Assembly: GCF_958295425.1 (NCBI RefSeq)
Contig: NC_081145.1
Span: forward strand, 21,374,465 to 21,438,464
From: Solea solea
Lineage: Eukaryota > Chordata > Actinopteri > Pleuronectiformes > Soleidae
Length of the DNA stretch: 64,000 nt
Direction: 5' to 3'
The notes below the pieces were generated by a model that saw only the letters and a program-made list of their open reading frames with translations, made no database searches and was not told the origin of the DNA. A program made the translations under genes and the position numbers. This document shows, one piece after another, positions 1 through 12,400 of the stretch (its first letter is position 1; each line of letters opens with the position of its first letter).

Positions 1-422
1 TCAAGCCAGCCCAGCCTCCCAGAAGATCCATGAGGAGCATTAATTTGCTATCAGGGGAGACTAGTAAGAATGGACAACAGAATAATGTGATGATAGTCTT
101 TAAAGAATCTTTGGTGCTGGAACATGATTGAAGAGAAATCAGACCTGAGGACATCTACTTTTGCATAGTGGTCCATAGTTCAGACACTGAATGACCAATG
201 AAGGATCAGGAACAATGAATCCGATGAGATTGTGATGGTGATAGGGAGGAGGAGGTTGCGCATGGCACCAGAGAACCAAGAGCAGAATATTCCTGAGAGA
301 GTTTGTGTTTTCCTGATTCTACTGAAATAAATAAAAGATCGTTATACGGATAATTATAGGTGTCATCTTGTGGATTTATGATCTTCACAATTGAAGGTAG
401 CTCCAGGCTGTTCACATGCCTG

Positions 423-560
423 TCTTGATCAATCAATCTTTATTGATCAGGGACAATGCAGTGAGAGACATAGTGGGCATTAAGTGCATCTGATGTACTG
501 TACTTTGCTAGTTTGCAGCTCCTGTCCCTGGCTGTTGCTTCACTTTTCTCCAAAACCATG
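423..560 (-). mobile_element. LINE 3' tail fragment
   Basis: Read on the minus strand, this ends in a motif like CATTGTCCCTGATCAATAAA, the form I recall for 3' ends of fish non-LTR retrotransposons (a 'ttgtccctg' stretch followed by an AATAAA-like tail). No coding part remains. The inner boundary is uncertain. A second tail in the opposite orientation follows near 700-890. Confidence 0.45.
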
Positions 561-699
561 ACAGCAAAAACTCCCCAACATATACTTTCTCCAGATAAGT
601 GAAACATTGATTTTAAGAAATCAGTTTTGTCAGCATTAATTAACAGATATTAACAAATATTCAGGATTAAACACACATAATATTTGATGTTTTTCTATC

Positions 700-890
700 T
701 TCTGCCGTCTGTGTTGTTCTCTTATACTGTGCGTACGCTCTGTACTTTATTGTGTCTTTTCACCTGCTCAGGGACGACAGATGGAAATTAGCCAGATCTG
801 GCACAAATCATCTTTCCTCTTTCTGGGATAAATGTGTTTTGTACACTTTCCCTGACACAGATAGATTTAATAAACTAAACTAAAGTGAAT
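700..890 (+). mobile_element. LINE 3' tail fragment
   Basis: The stretch contains 'caggga(c/t)gacagatggaaattagcc' followed by 'tctggcacaaat' and an A-rich tail ending in 'aataaactaaactaaa'. From memory this is the usual 3' UTR of a widespread fish LINE, in which a line about 'dynamic' UTR sequence precedes a polyA-like end. There is no ORF. It lies tail-outward relative to the fragment at 423-560. Confidence 0.55.
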
Positions 891-1244
891 CAAAAGGCAT
901 ACAGATGTGTGCCACTTCTGGCACAGCTTTGTAACCCAGACAAATGGATGCTAGTGCCTGAAGTATCCCATACATTAAAAAAAGAAAAAGAGAAAAAAAG
1001 TGGGGTTTCCTGGCAAAGATTTTTTTTTTTCACTCTTGGCTGATATGTGGCTGTGCTGTAGCCAGATTGTGGCCTTGATTTGGCAGAAGTGGATCACTCC
1101 ATTTAGACAAGGCTAGACGAGAGCCCCTCGCTCCTCTAGGAGCATAGGCCATTGACGGTTGCCCTCCAGCACCGTCTGTTCTGTGCCGCTGTCACCAGGT
1201 TTCCCCATCCCTATCCTGTCAGCTTGGCGTCTGCGTCCAGGTCC

Positions 1245-1400
1245 TAGTGACATGGAACCCACGGTCATTTTAGAGTGTCCAATTTACCTAATCCCCATAT
1301 TGCATGTTTTTGGACTGTGGGAAGAAACCAGAGAACCCTGAGAAAACTCACGCACACACGGGGAGCACATGCAAAAAGCAGAAAGGCCTTCTTCCCTACA
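1245..1400 (+). repeat. Fish interspersed repeat fragment ('catgtttttggactgtgg' type)
   Basis: The core 'gcatgtttttggactgtggg' with flanking 'attttagagtgtccaattta' and 'cacacggggagcacatgcaa' matches the layout of the better preserved copy at 62730-62940. Shorter pieces lie near 21985-22060 and, reversed, near 54050-54180. The family is very common in teleosts. I recall it as a non-coding interspersed repeat but cannot name its subfamily. Confidence 0.65.
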
Positions 1401-2869
1401 CCATCCGTGGAGCCCTGGAATGCTACAATGTAATGAAAACATTTTTTTTATTATGGTGACCTTGCAAACACTGTCATTTATAATAAGGAAATAGTGATCA
1501 CAACCCTTGTTTCAGCCAAAAGCACCACATTAGAATGGGCCTCTATAAAAAGGTAACATCATTTTGGTTCAGGAAGGGAAGCTCACATGTATCTGTGGTT
1601 TGTAGAAATGTACAATCTTGGAGACTGTGCTGAAGACACTCCTCCTCTTATAGAAGATACATTTCTCACACACTCGATAATTCTTAACCTTATTTGAGGA
1701 CATGGATCGGTGCAGGCAGGTCAACAGTTTACAGTGCACAGAATCTCTTCATTTCTCACTCTAACCCAATTCAGACCTCCCCGGTGCTCGATATTGACAA
1801 CAGTAAAACGAGACTGAGGCAAACCAGAGCAGGAAGATCAGGTTCAGAGGCCGAATCAAACCGATTTTAACTTAATATCCAGCCGTAACACAGTGACGTT
1901 GATGCAACGTCCGTCACATCCACCAATAAATATCACATTAGCCTGAAGATGAGGCTGCTCATTATACAAAGACAGGTAATCCAAGATCAATGATTTCAAT
2001 ACAAACCCAATGTGAATATTTCAGACGTAACTTTTGAAAGCCTCCTGTGTTGTGACACTTTCTAACGCACGCTCGCTGACCTCATAACAAGCAACTCCTT
2101 CAAACGGTGACTCATGTGGCTTATGAGGCTGAAGGCTTCATGGAGTCAAGAGGGTCGCTGAATGCTTCACCAAACATTAGAACTGGCAAGACAAATTGTT
2201 TTAAGTGATGTTACGTTTGCTCAGAGAGTCTGTTGTCAAACAAACACACAGTGTGTGTAACCTCTCCTCTGACTTTTGTCATATTCTACTGCATATTCAT
2301 GATAAAATGCACTTCTGACTCTTTTTGTTTGGTCACATTCAGACGACTAATAAGTCTCTCACAATGGCACGGTGACGCCAAACAGACAAAAGTTCAGACT
2401 TTTTTCCTTCTCTTATTTCTTTGCTTGAAGGTGTGACCATAAAAAATAACAATAGTTGTATATTTTTAAATCATTTCATTTAATCTGACATTGCTTTGAT
2501 CTATTCAATGCGAGTACATTTCTTAGCTCTTGTCTTTCATCCACAGGATTCAAGTCTTCTGCATACACATGAGAAACCTGATAGTTGTTTAAGCATAACT
2601 ATATAGAGTGGGATTACAAGTCAGCAGATCTCAAGGAAACCCCTTGAAAACAAGATGGTGGATCTCAAGGGGCTTAATCCTGGGGAGAATGAGATGAAAC
2701 AAAGCCATGAACAAAAAAGCAAACAAAACATTTCAGTTAAAAAAGAAAAATCTGTTCCACCCCCACCAGATCCAAATGCCCTTCATACAATTATATAGAA
2801 GGTCAAATAATCGTGATCACAGCAATATTCCAGATATGAGCCTGTTTCTGGGTTTTACTCATCATCAAT

Positions 2870-3245
2870 TCTTCAATCTTCAATTAGTGCAATATGCAGC
2901 AACTCGTCTTCTGACCGGAAAAAGAAGGCGTGATCGTATATCACATGTTATGTCCTCCCTCCACTGGCTTCCTGCCCAGTTCAAGGATTGATTTTAACAT
3001 TTTACAGCTTGTTTTTAAGTTTAAATGGGCTGGCCCCAACCTATATATGTGATCTCAACCTATTCTTGAGATCCCCAAACCAGCTGCTCTTGGATTTTTA
3101 TACAAGGTGTAAAAGCGTAGGTGATCGAGCCTTTTCAGTAGCTGCACCCTGTCTATGGGAGGTCTCTCCTGAAAACACACCTCTTCCCCAGCACTATGGT
3201 CAACTAAGGCTGTTTTATATGTGCCATATAAATAAAGTTGACATT
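2870..3245 (+). pseudogene. Truncated non-LTR retrotransposon, C-terminal end of reverse transcriptase ORF
   Basis: Two overlapping frames together resemble the carboxyl end of an L2/CR1-like reverse-transcriptase polyprotein. The first frame carries LVQYAATRLLTGKRRRDRIS and then SSLHWLPAQF at about 2880-2985. After a frame change come SLNGLAPTYICDL and then RCKSVGDRAFSVAAPCLW at about 3020-3160. The LQxVQNAAARLLTG...LHWLPV...LNGLAPPYI...GDRAFSVAAPxLWN series is characteristic of this clade. A frameshift, missing upstream domains (endonuclease, RT palm) and a 3' tail with 'ccatataaataaagttga' show an old 5'-truncated insertion. It is not functional. Confidence 0.85.
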
Positions 3246-4644
3246 GCTGTTCACACTTCTGGTCTCCAGCATCGTATCTTGCACTTTTATAGTGAAAACC
3301 ACAGATTATTGACATGTCTGCAGACGTGTATATATTAACCACCTTTTGGCCAGAATGAGGGTGATGGTAAGACGCTCAGTCTGAATCTAGGGGCTTTGTT
3401 TGTCCCTCAGCACTGTGGGGTGTTGACTTTGACAGCATGGAGAGTAGTTTCTTGGCACACACTCACCACTTTAACCCCACATCAGTCAGATAGCCACAGT
3501 GTTCCTTGCCGTTGTTTCAAAAATAGATCCATCCCTTTATCCACTGGCTGCACACATGTACGTGTAGAGCACTCACTGTCACAGGACACAGCAAGAACAA
3601 GATGGACGACGATCACCTTCACACAAAATTGTCGTAATTATTAGACAAAAAGGAAACACAAAGAACGTTGTCCGACCTAAAAGGGATTTATTTGCGAAAT
3701 ATCACTTTAAAGTCAATCTTAAAGCACTTCAGTCATCATTTGAAAGAATATAATGTCAAACAAAAAACAAAATCAATCTTGAGTCAACATCACATCACAG
3801 TTTATATCAGTGGTCATGATTTGGAAGGAGCGCAAACAGGGTGGACAATAATGTGGAACAATATCCATAAATCAATTCTCGGTGCGCCTACCTCAAGCAA
3901 CTGCAGTCACATGATCAGCACCCAGTCAGTACTTTACCATCATGCCTTCAACAGCCTACTTATTTTGTCTCTACTTCACTATAAAAATCAGTCCTCAAAC
4001 CTTGAACTAACTGAGTTAACTGACAATAAACAGGACGTCACATTAATTAAGCTACAGCTCATACTTAAGAAGCAACAAGACTTTAAAATGATGGGGGATA
4101 TTTAGCGGACATGGAGTAAAAATAACTAAATACATCCCATGATGGCGGTCAGGTGGAGGAAACCTTACTTCCCTGAATTCCCATTTACCAAGTGGTGACT
4201 TTGGGACTAAGGACACACCAGGACTCCAGTTTGATCTGTTCATACCAATCTCTGCTGTCCTCAGCATCAAAGAAGACCCAGCAGCAGCAGAGAAGAACAG
4301 ACCTTTATGCTCTGAAAAAGGTGCCGAGGAGAAAGAGAACAGGATGTAACCAGTGAGCTATTACAGCATCACTACCGGCTCCAGGAAAAAGGCAGATGAA
4401 GAAGAAGGACACAATAGGACAGTCACAGCAGGACACGAAGAAAACACACCACAGAGCATGTCAGTCGAAAAAATTAGCTCTCTTTATGTATTCAGATTTC
4501 TAAGTGTTATTTAAAAGGTAATAACACCGCTATTGTGACGGGCAGGTTTATGAGAAAAGTCTCTCATGCAACGTGTCTTGAAGGAATAGTTCAGATCTTA
4601 TACACAAGGAATTTAAGCCACTTATGTCTTTCTCTTTTGAGAGA

Positions 4645-4765
4645 AAGACATTGAAATAATGATATTTCATCTCATTTCAAATTAAAAGTGTTTGTTTTGA
4701 TATGGAACGATAAGCAGTTTACAATCTAAAGATATTTTGACGCAAAATGATTCTATTAAAGATGC
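4645..4765 (+). mobile_element. Dispersed hAT-like repeat, family A, copy 1
   Basis: The block 'gatatttcat...catttcaaattaaaagtgtttgttttgatatggaa' followed by 'cgcaaaatgattctatta' recurs at 8825-8890 and 40205-40310, and on the opposite strand at 7880-7935. No ORF is shared between copies, so this is a non-autonomous element or the degraded interior of one. Confidence 0.6.
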
Positions 4766-4792
4766 TCTAATGGTTATCTGTGTATGTTTGCC

Positions 4793-4875
4793 CCAGTAAA
4801 GGCCTGTGACCTGTCCATCTTCTTGCCCGATGTCAGCTGGGAATGGCTCCATCACTCCCGGTGACCCTCAGAGCA
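4793..4875 (+). repeat. Fragment of a common fish interspersed repeat
   Basis: The phrase 'gcccgatgtcagctgggaatggctcc' followed by 'cccggtgaccctcagagcac' is a diverged piece of a fish repeat that usually reads 'cccgatgtcagctgggattggctccagc'. A shorter piece lies at about 22555-22595. It has no coding potential. Confidence 0.5.
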
Positions 4876-5469
4876 CTAGGTAACTGTCGGATGTTTATTT
4901 ATTTATTTTTTTAAGACCAGAATAACCTCCTCCTCCTGCCCTCACATCAAGCTGAGGTTTTCCATTAAGTAAATCTCAGGACTCAAAGAAGGTCTCCTCA
5001 TGTGGCTCCTAAATCTGATGCTAAAATGCTAACTCTCGCGGTCATCGCTGCATCCGTGTGATTATTTTGTCATGACTCACGGAAGCATCAGCAGCTTCAC
5101 TTTGATTCCCTGCTGGTCTAAAGCAAGGCTTACTGAAAGGTATAACACTCACCTATGCACATGATTAGCATTTAGAGAGGTTGGGATCATCCCGGGATCC
5201 ACACAAACAAAAACACTTTTCTGTCCAATAGAGGCCTGCAGAATCTCACAGTGGTACGCCAAAACAGGACACGGGAGAAACCGCGTACATTTCAGATCAC
5301 AATGCTATTCCTGGTGGACGATGACACTAAGCGGTTTCCTTGCTCTGTGACAGGAGGCCAGATCAGGACGGAGTATTGTTCAACAGCCTCAGTCCTGTCC
5401 ATAATCTTCCAAGCTAACCTCTTTCTTCCATCACAGTCATATGGAAATGGAATTACAACAAGAGAAGAG

Positions 5470-5494
5470 TATATATATATATATATATATATAT
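5470..5494. repeat. (AT)n microsatellite
   Basis: An uninterrupted run of about 12 AT units, visible by eye. Confidence 0.95.
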
Positions 5495-7879
5495 CCTGTT
5501 CTTATATCAATCAGTCTATAAGAAATTTTACGCTTCACCTCACCTTCTCACTCTCAGCTAAGGGGATGCTGTCAATGGTCAGGATTTCACCCGCTGATAT
5601 CAAACACTACACTTATAAAGGGATGATTTTTGAGGTGTGGGTTTGAGTGGTGCAGACAAATAGTCGACGGATAGTGATGTTGCTGTGCTGAGAGCCAACC
5701 TGAAGATACAGAGGCTTATTGTCACTGAAAACATGGCAGGGGACTTAAATAAAAACTGCTTTTAAAAATTTCCTACATCCTGTAAAATCTGCATTTTACA
5801 GAATGTTCTTAAACTGCTGCACCAAAGTCCATAGAGAAAACCAGCATTTTAGGCCACGCCCAGATGGAAACGGCACAAAACATTTCAATCCTTTTTTTGC
5901 TGGTTTCAAAAAGTTCCCCGCCAAGACGGCATCGTTTCAGAAAATATCTCCGTCCACACGGAGACCCCTGAAACGACTCGATGCACGTATTCACCTAAAT
6001 AATCAATTAGCTAAACCCCAACAAAATGATTTCAACCCTTAGTGCTCACACAGCATGAATCTGTGCCGCAGGTGCACCCATGGTAAACTGCCGTGGGAAT
6101 AATACACAACTGAACATTGCGGGGGGGGCGGGGGGTTTATAGGTCACATATTCAGGCTTTGTGTTGCTGAGTCAAAGTTATCCCATTTTTAGTGGTGATA
6201 TAAAGTAGCAATAATTGTGCAGAAGTCACAAATTAGACCGTGTGTCTTTTGTTTTTGTTCATAAAAACGAGCCAAGTGAACTTTGAACTGTGATGTATTT
6301 CCAAAATTTCACAAATTCTACTTTTTGCTCAGGTGTGTTTATGTAGTTGGTGAAATTTTTTTTTGTTTTCTTTCAGATTGCCTATAGGTTGTGCTGAAAA
6401 AAGGATATAAGCACATTCTTATAGCCTCTGTATATACTGTATGTTTAAAAAACACGACTGTGTGCCATGATGCAAAATCACTTATTTTCTCTATGGACTT
6501 TGGCCTGGGACAATAAGACTATGCAAATCTCAGTTTTCAGTCAGAAAATGCTGCTTTATGGCAAGATGTATACAATGATGAACATATTCTCAAAGATTTA
6601 GGTGCAGATTTTATTAAGTGATTAAGTTTGTTTTTTTCTTTGTGTACCCATTGTCAGGTATGTTTTCAGTGTAGATGACCCGTGCGCTGTCAGAGGTTGT
6701 GTCAATACTTCATACAGCCACACTTCATGAACTATCACCTTAAATTGTGAGTTTTGCCTCATATACCTGAAAACAATGACCTTTTTTTTGTAAACAATGT
6801 TCAAATTTCACCAGAAAAAAGGTAAAATTGTTGTTTCTTTGGCAGAGCAGGCTGATGATAATTTGCGACAATGATATTTGAATGATCACATCTGTAATTT
6901 AACAACTATACAGCCATCAGTGCAAATGCAACTAAACATCAAGTCACTTTACTTGATGACAGAACTAGGCCTCGTTGGCTTGCCCCTCCACTAAACCCAG
7001 CGCATGTTTAGCATCACCCCCCCGCCCCCCCGCTAATCATAATATGTGCAAATTACACTTAATCACTCGTCATTTAGGTCATCTTCAAATGGAGCCGCAT
7101 GTCTGCCATCTAAACACATCACACTGTGACATAGCAATTATGTGTTATTTGGGAGGAGACGGTATAATGGCTGCCGCTCTTTGTGAGAACGTCTCTCTCT
7201 GTGCTTCGTATGATCTTTGTCGTCTTATATTCTGCCAGTGTTCGCCCGTGACTCTCCAACAAGCAAGTTTGATTATCGAACCGTTTTGAGACAAACAAAC
7301 TTTGTAATTTGTAAATCTAAAACACACGTGTAGAAAATTCAGGGAGATGGAAATATCATTTTGCTGGTTTACAGCAGACTGTCACCCTCAGCATCTGTGG
7401 AGCAGCTCCAGTATGTGTTTGAACTATTATGAATCCTTAAGTGGTTTTCACCTTTTAACCCTCTTTCTCTCTTTCCCCCATTGTTGGTTATGTTTTTGTC
7501 CTGGATCAATCAGGATGCGTCACGACCAGTAATTTAGCTCTTTAATCTAATGAGCAACAATTTTTTATAGGTGACTCATATGCTCACACACAACACACAC
7601 ATACAGAGAGTCCTTAATGTTCTGTATATGATCAACGTTGAGGGGATCTGTGTTTCACGTTCAAGATTTTGAACAGTGTGTCTGTGGTGTAGCGTTGAGT
7701 CTTGTTTCACCAGGAAACAGGACATTGCTGTAATACCCGGGGTACACCTCTCAATCTGAGCTGAACACACACATATTGTAGCACCCCCTATGGGTGACAG
7801 GAAATGTCCTGCCTCAAATTTGACAGTTTTCTCGGGCACTCTTGCCTTTGCAGCAAGAAGACAAACTGGCAGCCACATA

Positions 7880-8035
7880 CATACATTTTTATTGTAAAGT
7901 ATATGTCATTCCATATCATAACAAGCACGTTTACACTGACACTCTGTGTTATAATTTTAAGATCGCCCACCCTCTACCAAACAGTTGCTTTTTTCCCATG
8001 CTCAGCAGCCCCTAGGTCACCCCTGCTTTAGACCT
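7880..8035 (-). mobile_element. Dispersed hAT-like repeat, family A, copy 2 with terminus
   Basis: Reverse-complemented, 7880-7935 reads 'gttatgatatggaatgacata...caataaaaatg', nearly identical to copy 3 at 8825-8890. The segment continues to a plus-strand 'aggtcacccctgctttag' at about 8012-8030. Its reverse complement starts 'ctaaagcaggggtgacc', a typical hAT-type terminal inverted repeat (CAGGGGTG...). The opposite terminus was not found, so the boundary near 7880 is approximate. Confidence 0.55.
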
Positions 8036-8303
8036 TGATGATGCTATATTGTGAAAATTGCGGGGTACTGTCAAACGACGTTGCCGTGACAACATGGGGG
8101 AATTTAGATGTTTTGCCATTAAAGAGGAAAATGTTCACTCTGCACCAGACTTTATCTATCCATCCATCTGTCCAACTATCCAAGTCTTAGTAGACCACCA
8201 TCAGTTTTGATTTGACCAAACACTGTAATCATTTTTCAATCACTTCCAGATCTGTCTATCAGTCTGTCCATACATCTGTAATCCATCCATTTATTTTACC
8301 AAG

Positions 8304-8304
<1 letters not shown>

Positions 8305-8337
<33 letters not shown>
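8305..8337. repeat. (GTCT)n tetranucleotide microsatellite
   Basis: About eight perfect units. Degenerate 'catccatc' and 'gtctatc' units upstream (8150-8285) suggest an older, wider tetranucleotide tract. Confidence 0.95.
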
Positions 8338-8338
<1 letters not shown>

Positions 8339-8824
8339 ATTTAACTAAACAGTGCCCTCTGCTGTTCACAGGAAATATCAAAAATGTCTGCATAGCCCAG
8401 GCAGTGATTCAGATCCTGGGAAAACTTAATCCATTATAATCATTACTGTTGTGTCTTTGTCCACAGTTGTGTGTGTACAGTGTTCCAGGGTCATGATGAA
8501 AAGTGATGTAACACAGTCATTGAAAGGGTTTATAGGTCAATAAAAATGATGTGTTAGAAATGATCTATTGCACCTGTGCTTGGATGATGGAGGGGGTAAT
8601 TATATCATTCACCATGGATTTTCAGTGTGCTGTCCCCAACCATTATAACATGTTTTTGTATGATATGTGGATAATAATAATAACATGAGTCATATTGGAT
8701 GTTTTATTTCAGTGATGAACGAGTTATTTACAAAGAGGGCAAAACTATGAATTTCTTTTTAATTACATTTATTTAGTCAGCACTCAGTATTCAATTCAAT
8801 TTCAATATTTTTTTTATTTTGTTT

Positions 8825-8905
8825 TAAAGTGTTTGTTTTGATATGGAATGACAAATATTTCACAATAAAAATGCAAAATGAATCTAATAATAATAATAAT
8901 AATAT
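8825..8905 (+). mobile_element. Dispersed hAT-like repeat, family A, copy 3
   Basis: The block 'aagtgtttgttttgatatgg' then 'aatgacaaatatttcacaat' then 'gcaaaatgaatct' matches the other family A copies. It ends in a short (AAT)n run at 8885-8903. The run may be the expanded A-rich end of the element. Confidence 0.55.
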
Positions 8906-8999
8906 TACTAATAAAATACACAACTCTTGTTACATGATATTAAAGAAAAATGATGGTGTAAATAAAGTTAAATCAAAGCCCGCATTAACACTCCAGTCT

Positions 9000-9347
9000 G
9001 CTAGGTGGCGCAAATACATTTTTACGTTGCCTGTTTATCGCCCGAAAAAGGAAAGGCACGCGAAGCAGCTATTTTGAACCTTTGAGCTTTCCGTCTTCCC
9101 AGGAAGCCACATTGAATTATCTTCCACAAAAACAGACGAAAACGAAAGTCCCGTGTTTCATGCATTCCTCACAACATTCTTTCGCTTCTGTGACATAATT
9201 TAGGGAGCGGGTTGTTGTTTTTTTCGTGGTTTGGAGGTACGTGTGTTGTTAGTGAAAGGAACGTTACCGGGGTAGGACACACGTCGGGAGGAAACATATT
9301 GCGGTGGCACACGTTCATTCTCCTCATCAACAGCTTTTCCCTCCACA
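9000..9347 (+). promoter_or_regulatory. cfdp1 promoter and 5' leader (approximate)
   Basis: This precedes the cfdp1 start codon. It is somewhat richer in CpG than the surrounding AT-rich DNA (for example 'tatcgcccgaaaaag', 'ggcacgcgaag', 'cacgtcggga'). I see no TATA box, as expected for a housekeeping chromatin factor. A purine stretch with GGAA cores around 9040-9130 could hold ETS-like sites. The transcription start cannot be fixed from the sequence. Confidence 0.5.
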
Positions 9348-9417
9348 ATGATGAACTATTCCGATTACGACTCTGACGGTTATTCATCTAATGAAGACGT
9401 AGATTACGTCCCATCAG
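9348..9417 (+). CDS. cfdp1: cfdp1 coding exon 1
   Basis: Encodes residues 1-23 plus one base (phase 1) and ends at the donor gtgagg. The acidic, serine- and tyrosine-rich start with DYVPS parallels the human N-terminus (EDEDYVPS, from memory). Confidence 0.93.
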
Positions 9418-12400
9418 GTGAGGACTGTCACTGCACTTCTCATCTGGACCGTGCTGTACTGTGGCGTGTTTACATTTAAATGGCTCAATGTGACCCACCG
9501 GAACAGACATTACAGATATCTACATCCTTGTTGTTGCTCGTATTACACATCAGTCGATGGAAATTACACTTCTGTACGTATTTAGCTCAATATCGACAAG
9601 GCAGACTGAAAGTTCTGTTTGACATATTCTGTAATCCAACTCAATTTGAAAATATAATTTGATAAATACTTAGTATACATTATTCCAGATATTAGAATCA
9701 TAATCAGAAAGCCTCCATTGTCATTGCATGGGAATACAACGAAATTAACTTAAAATGATGTGTGTCAAAACATAAAAACACAATACCTAGGATATTAAGT
9801 GATAATTTAATTGTATGGCCACATCATTTTGATTTATCATAATTCCAGTTCAAGATATCTATAACCTCCGTTTAACTAGTGACAACTTAATTTAAAAAGA
9901 TACATTTAAATGAGGGGAATTGTACAATTAAATTGTAGATATGTAGAATTTGAATTATGAATAGTTGTAGATTAGTTGTTCGATGTAATGACAAACTTAT
10001 TTGTGGACAAAGTGACATCTGTCTTAGGAGCAAGGGAAGAAGTTATTTAAAATGACAATTGCATATAATGTGTTAGGGCTGCAATTCACAATTATTTTCA
10101 TAATCAATTAATCTGGTGATTCTTTTCTCAATGAATTAGGTACTTTGGTCCTTCTGTCAGCAAATCTTAAAAAACCTGGAAATGATGATGTCCTTGAATG
10201 TCTTGTTTTGTCCATTAACAAAAACAGTTCTGTTTTAATGATTTATGTGTTATATGGAGCAAAGAAACCAGAAAATATTCACTTTTTAGCAGCTGAAAAA
10301 TTGGATTATCAAAGTAGTTCACAATTAATTGAGTAATTGTTGCAGCCCTACATTTTAAATGTTCATTTTTTTTATGGTAGGAAAATGAATCACAGATACC
10401 AAGACATTTATTGAAAGGATACACAAACAGACAAAGTACAAAAAAATTAACATTTGAAAAAAACCAGACAATTCTTGCACATACTATGACACTGTGTGTA
10501 CTCAGGAATCCAATAACAGGAAATCAGTAGGCCCATAATATCTGTACTACATTAGGACACCTGATCTCTCTATCGTCTGTTTACTTTCATCTACTTCTTT
10601 CTCCTTAGATGACAACCTCAGTGAGGATGACATTAATGAGTGTGAAAAAGAGGACCCTCTCCATGAGGATGATGATGTGCCACGTCCTGATGACACCAGC
10701 AAGGCAAAGAGGAAGAAAAAAGCCATCAGTATGAGGTGACAGTAATTTGACTCATTTGTGTTTTTATTTCTAATCAAAGATAGTCATCTGATATACTTTT
10801 TTTATTTGGTGTTTCTAAAAAAAATCAACAGGAAGAGGAAGAAAGGTGTTCTGAAATTACAGAAGGAAGAGGGGGATGGAGTTGGATCCGAAATGGTGCA
10901 GCCTCCACAGGACGAGCTGGCAAAACCCACTCAGGCTGTGCAGCAGGTGGATGAAACAAAACAGAAGAAAAAAGCTGATGACCTCTGGGCCAGTTTCCTG
11001 TCTGATGTTGGAACCAGACCCAAGCAGATAACAGATGTCCCACAGTCCACGCAAAGTTCCACGCAGCAGGTGAATGACTATCCACTAATATGTGATTAAT
11101 ACATTTACACCAACACCTCCAGACTCTGAAAGTTGAAATACTGTGGACATTCATCCTGAACAGTATTCACTTAGTATCTGCAGACAGAGGTGTGTAGCAG
11201 CTCTTTGCAGCTTTACAACAGTGACCATACAGAATACAGAAACCACTGGCGCGACAGGACTACATGATTTCCTTTTTTTCCTAATGTTTAAAAATCCTTT
11301 TCCATTTCTGTGCAAGAACAATTTCGTAAGATGAAACTGCCGTGTCTTTTATATGTGACACAAACAAACTGGTGATGAGTAAAACAGTTGTTTTCAGTGT
11401 AACCCAGTCATTAGAATCAGTTAATTAAAAAGATTAGTTCAGTGCTTCCTTCATGACCGGAGCACAGACTCCGTCTGACCCAGTGACTGAACTAAAATAC
11501 GGCTGAACGGGTTGTGATTCGGCTCACGAACGCTGGCTTTCGGCAGTGCTGTCGCTAAATACACCAGACTCCTCTGTTGAGATTTGAGAAATGTCCTTGC
11601 TGAATTTTGGAGATAAATGTATATTTTCAGGATGTTTAGTCTTTTTAACTGATCTACAGTTCGGTATTGTTCAGTTTGATTCTTGTGTCAGATGTCTGAA
11701 ACACACAGACAGATGTCTCAGGACAGATGTTGATATCAGGGTGAATACCAAATGGAAGGGTTACCAACACAGTCCAGACTACCAGAAAACTAATACTCAA
11801 ACCTCTTGGATAATTTTCTTTTATATTAATTAGTTCTTTTCATCCTCAGGCTAAATCTGCTCCTTTGACCACACAAACAAAAGCACCAGAACCTGCCAAG
11901 GTCACCATCACTAAAGTTTTCGACTTCGCTGGAGAAGAAGTTCGGTATGTCTCTTAATCATTACAGACCTCATGTGAAAAGGTTTTCATCAAGTTTTCTG
12001 ATGATAAGCACAGGAATGTGGATCATTTTAATGAATCCTGACTATTTACAAGTGAAAAAATAAAAGAAATTGCATCACGGAAAAAATAAATTGAGTTAGG
12101 GCTGGATGTTACGTCCAAAGATCTTGTTTGTATAAAGTTTTTAACTCAGTTGACATTGAAAATAATCACAAGAAATGTCTTTCATTGAAGCACAGAAATG
12201 TGCTTCAATAAATGGCTTTGTGTTATTAAATAAACTTATAGTGTAATTATGGCATAAAATAAATAGAAGACAATTCAATCCTCAATCAGTTTTTTTTTTC
12301 TTTTTTTCAATGACAAATTATTTGTCAGCTAAATGACCTTGATTGATTGCGACAGCCCTGCATGGAGCAAGTAATGTTGCCTCAGACCTGTTTACGTGCC

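Larger units (their letters stand above)
1..9000. other. Intergenic region upstream of cfdp1
   Basis: I see no exon of a recognisable gene here. I looked for tmem170a, the expected neighbour on this side in mammals, and did not find it. The stretch holds LINE 3' tails near 423-890, a broken reverse-transcriptase end near 2870-3245, hAT-like remnants near 4645-4765, 7880-8035 and 8825-8900, pieces of a common fish interspersed repeat near 1245-1400 and 4793-4875, and simple repeats at 5470-5494 and 8305-8337. A low-confidence MITE-like stretch lies around 5830-5990. The remaining sequence is AT-rich and unremarkable. Confidence 0.6.

Noticed and set aside
2988..3342. ORFs on both strands taken as separate genes
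   Set aside because: They are parts and shadows of the broken non-LTR reverse-transcriptase end.
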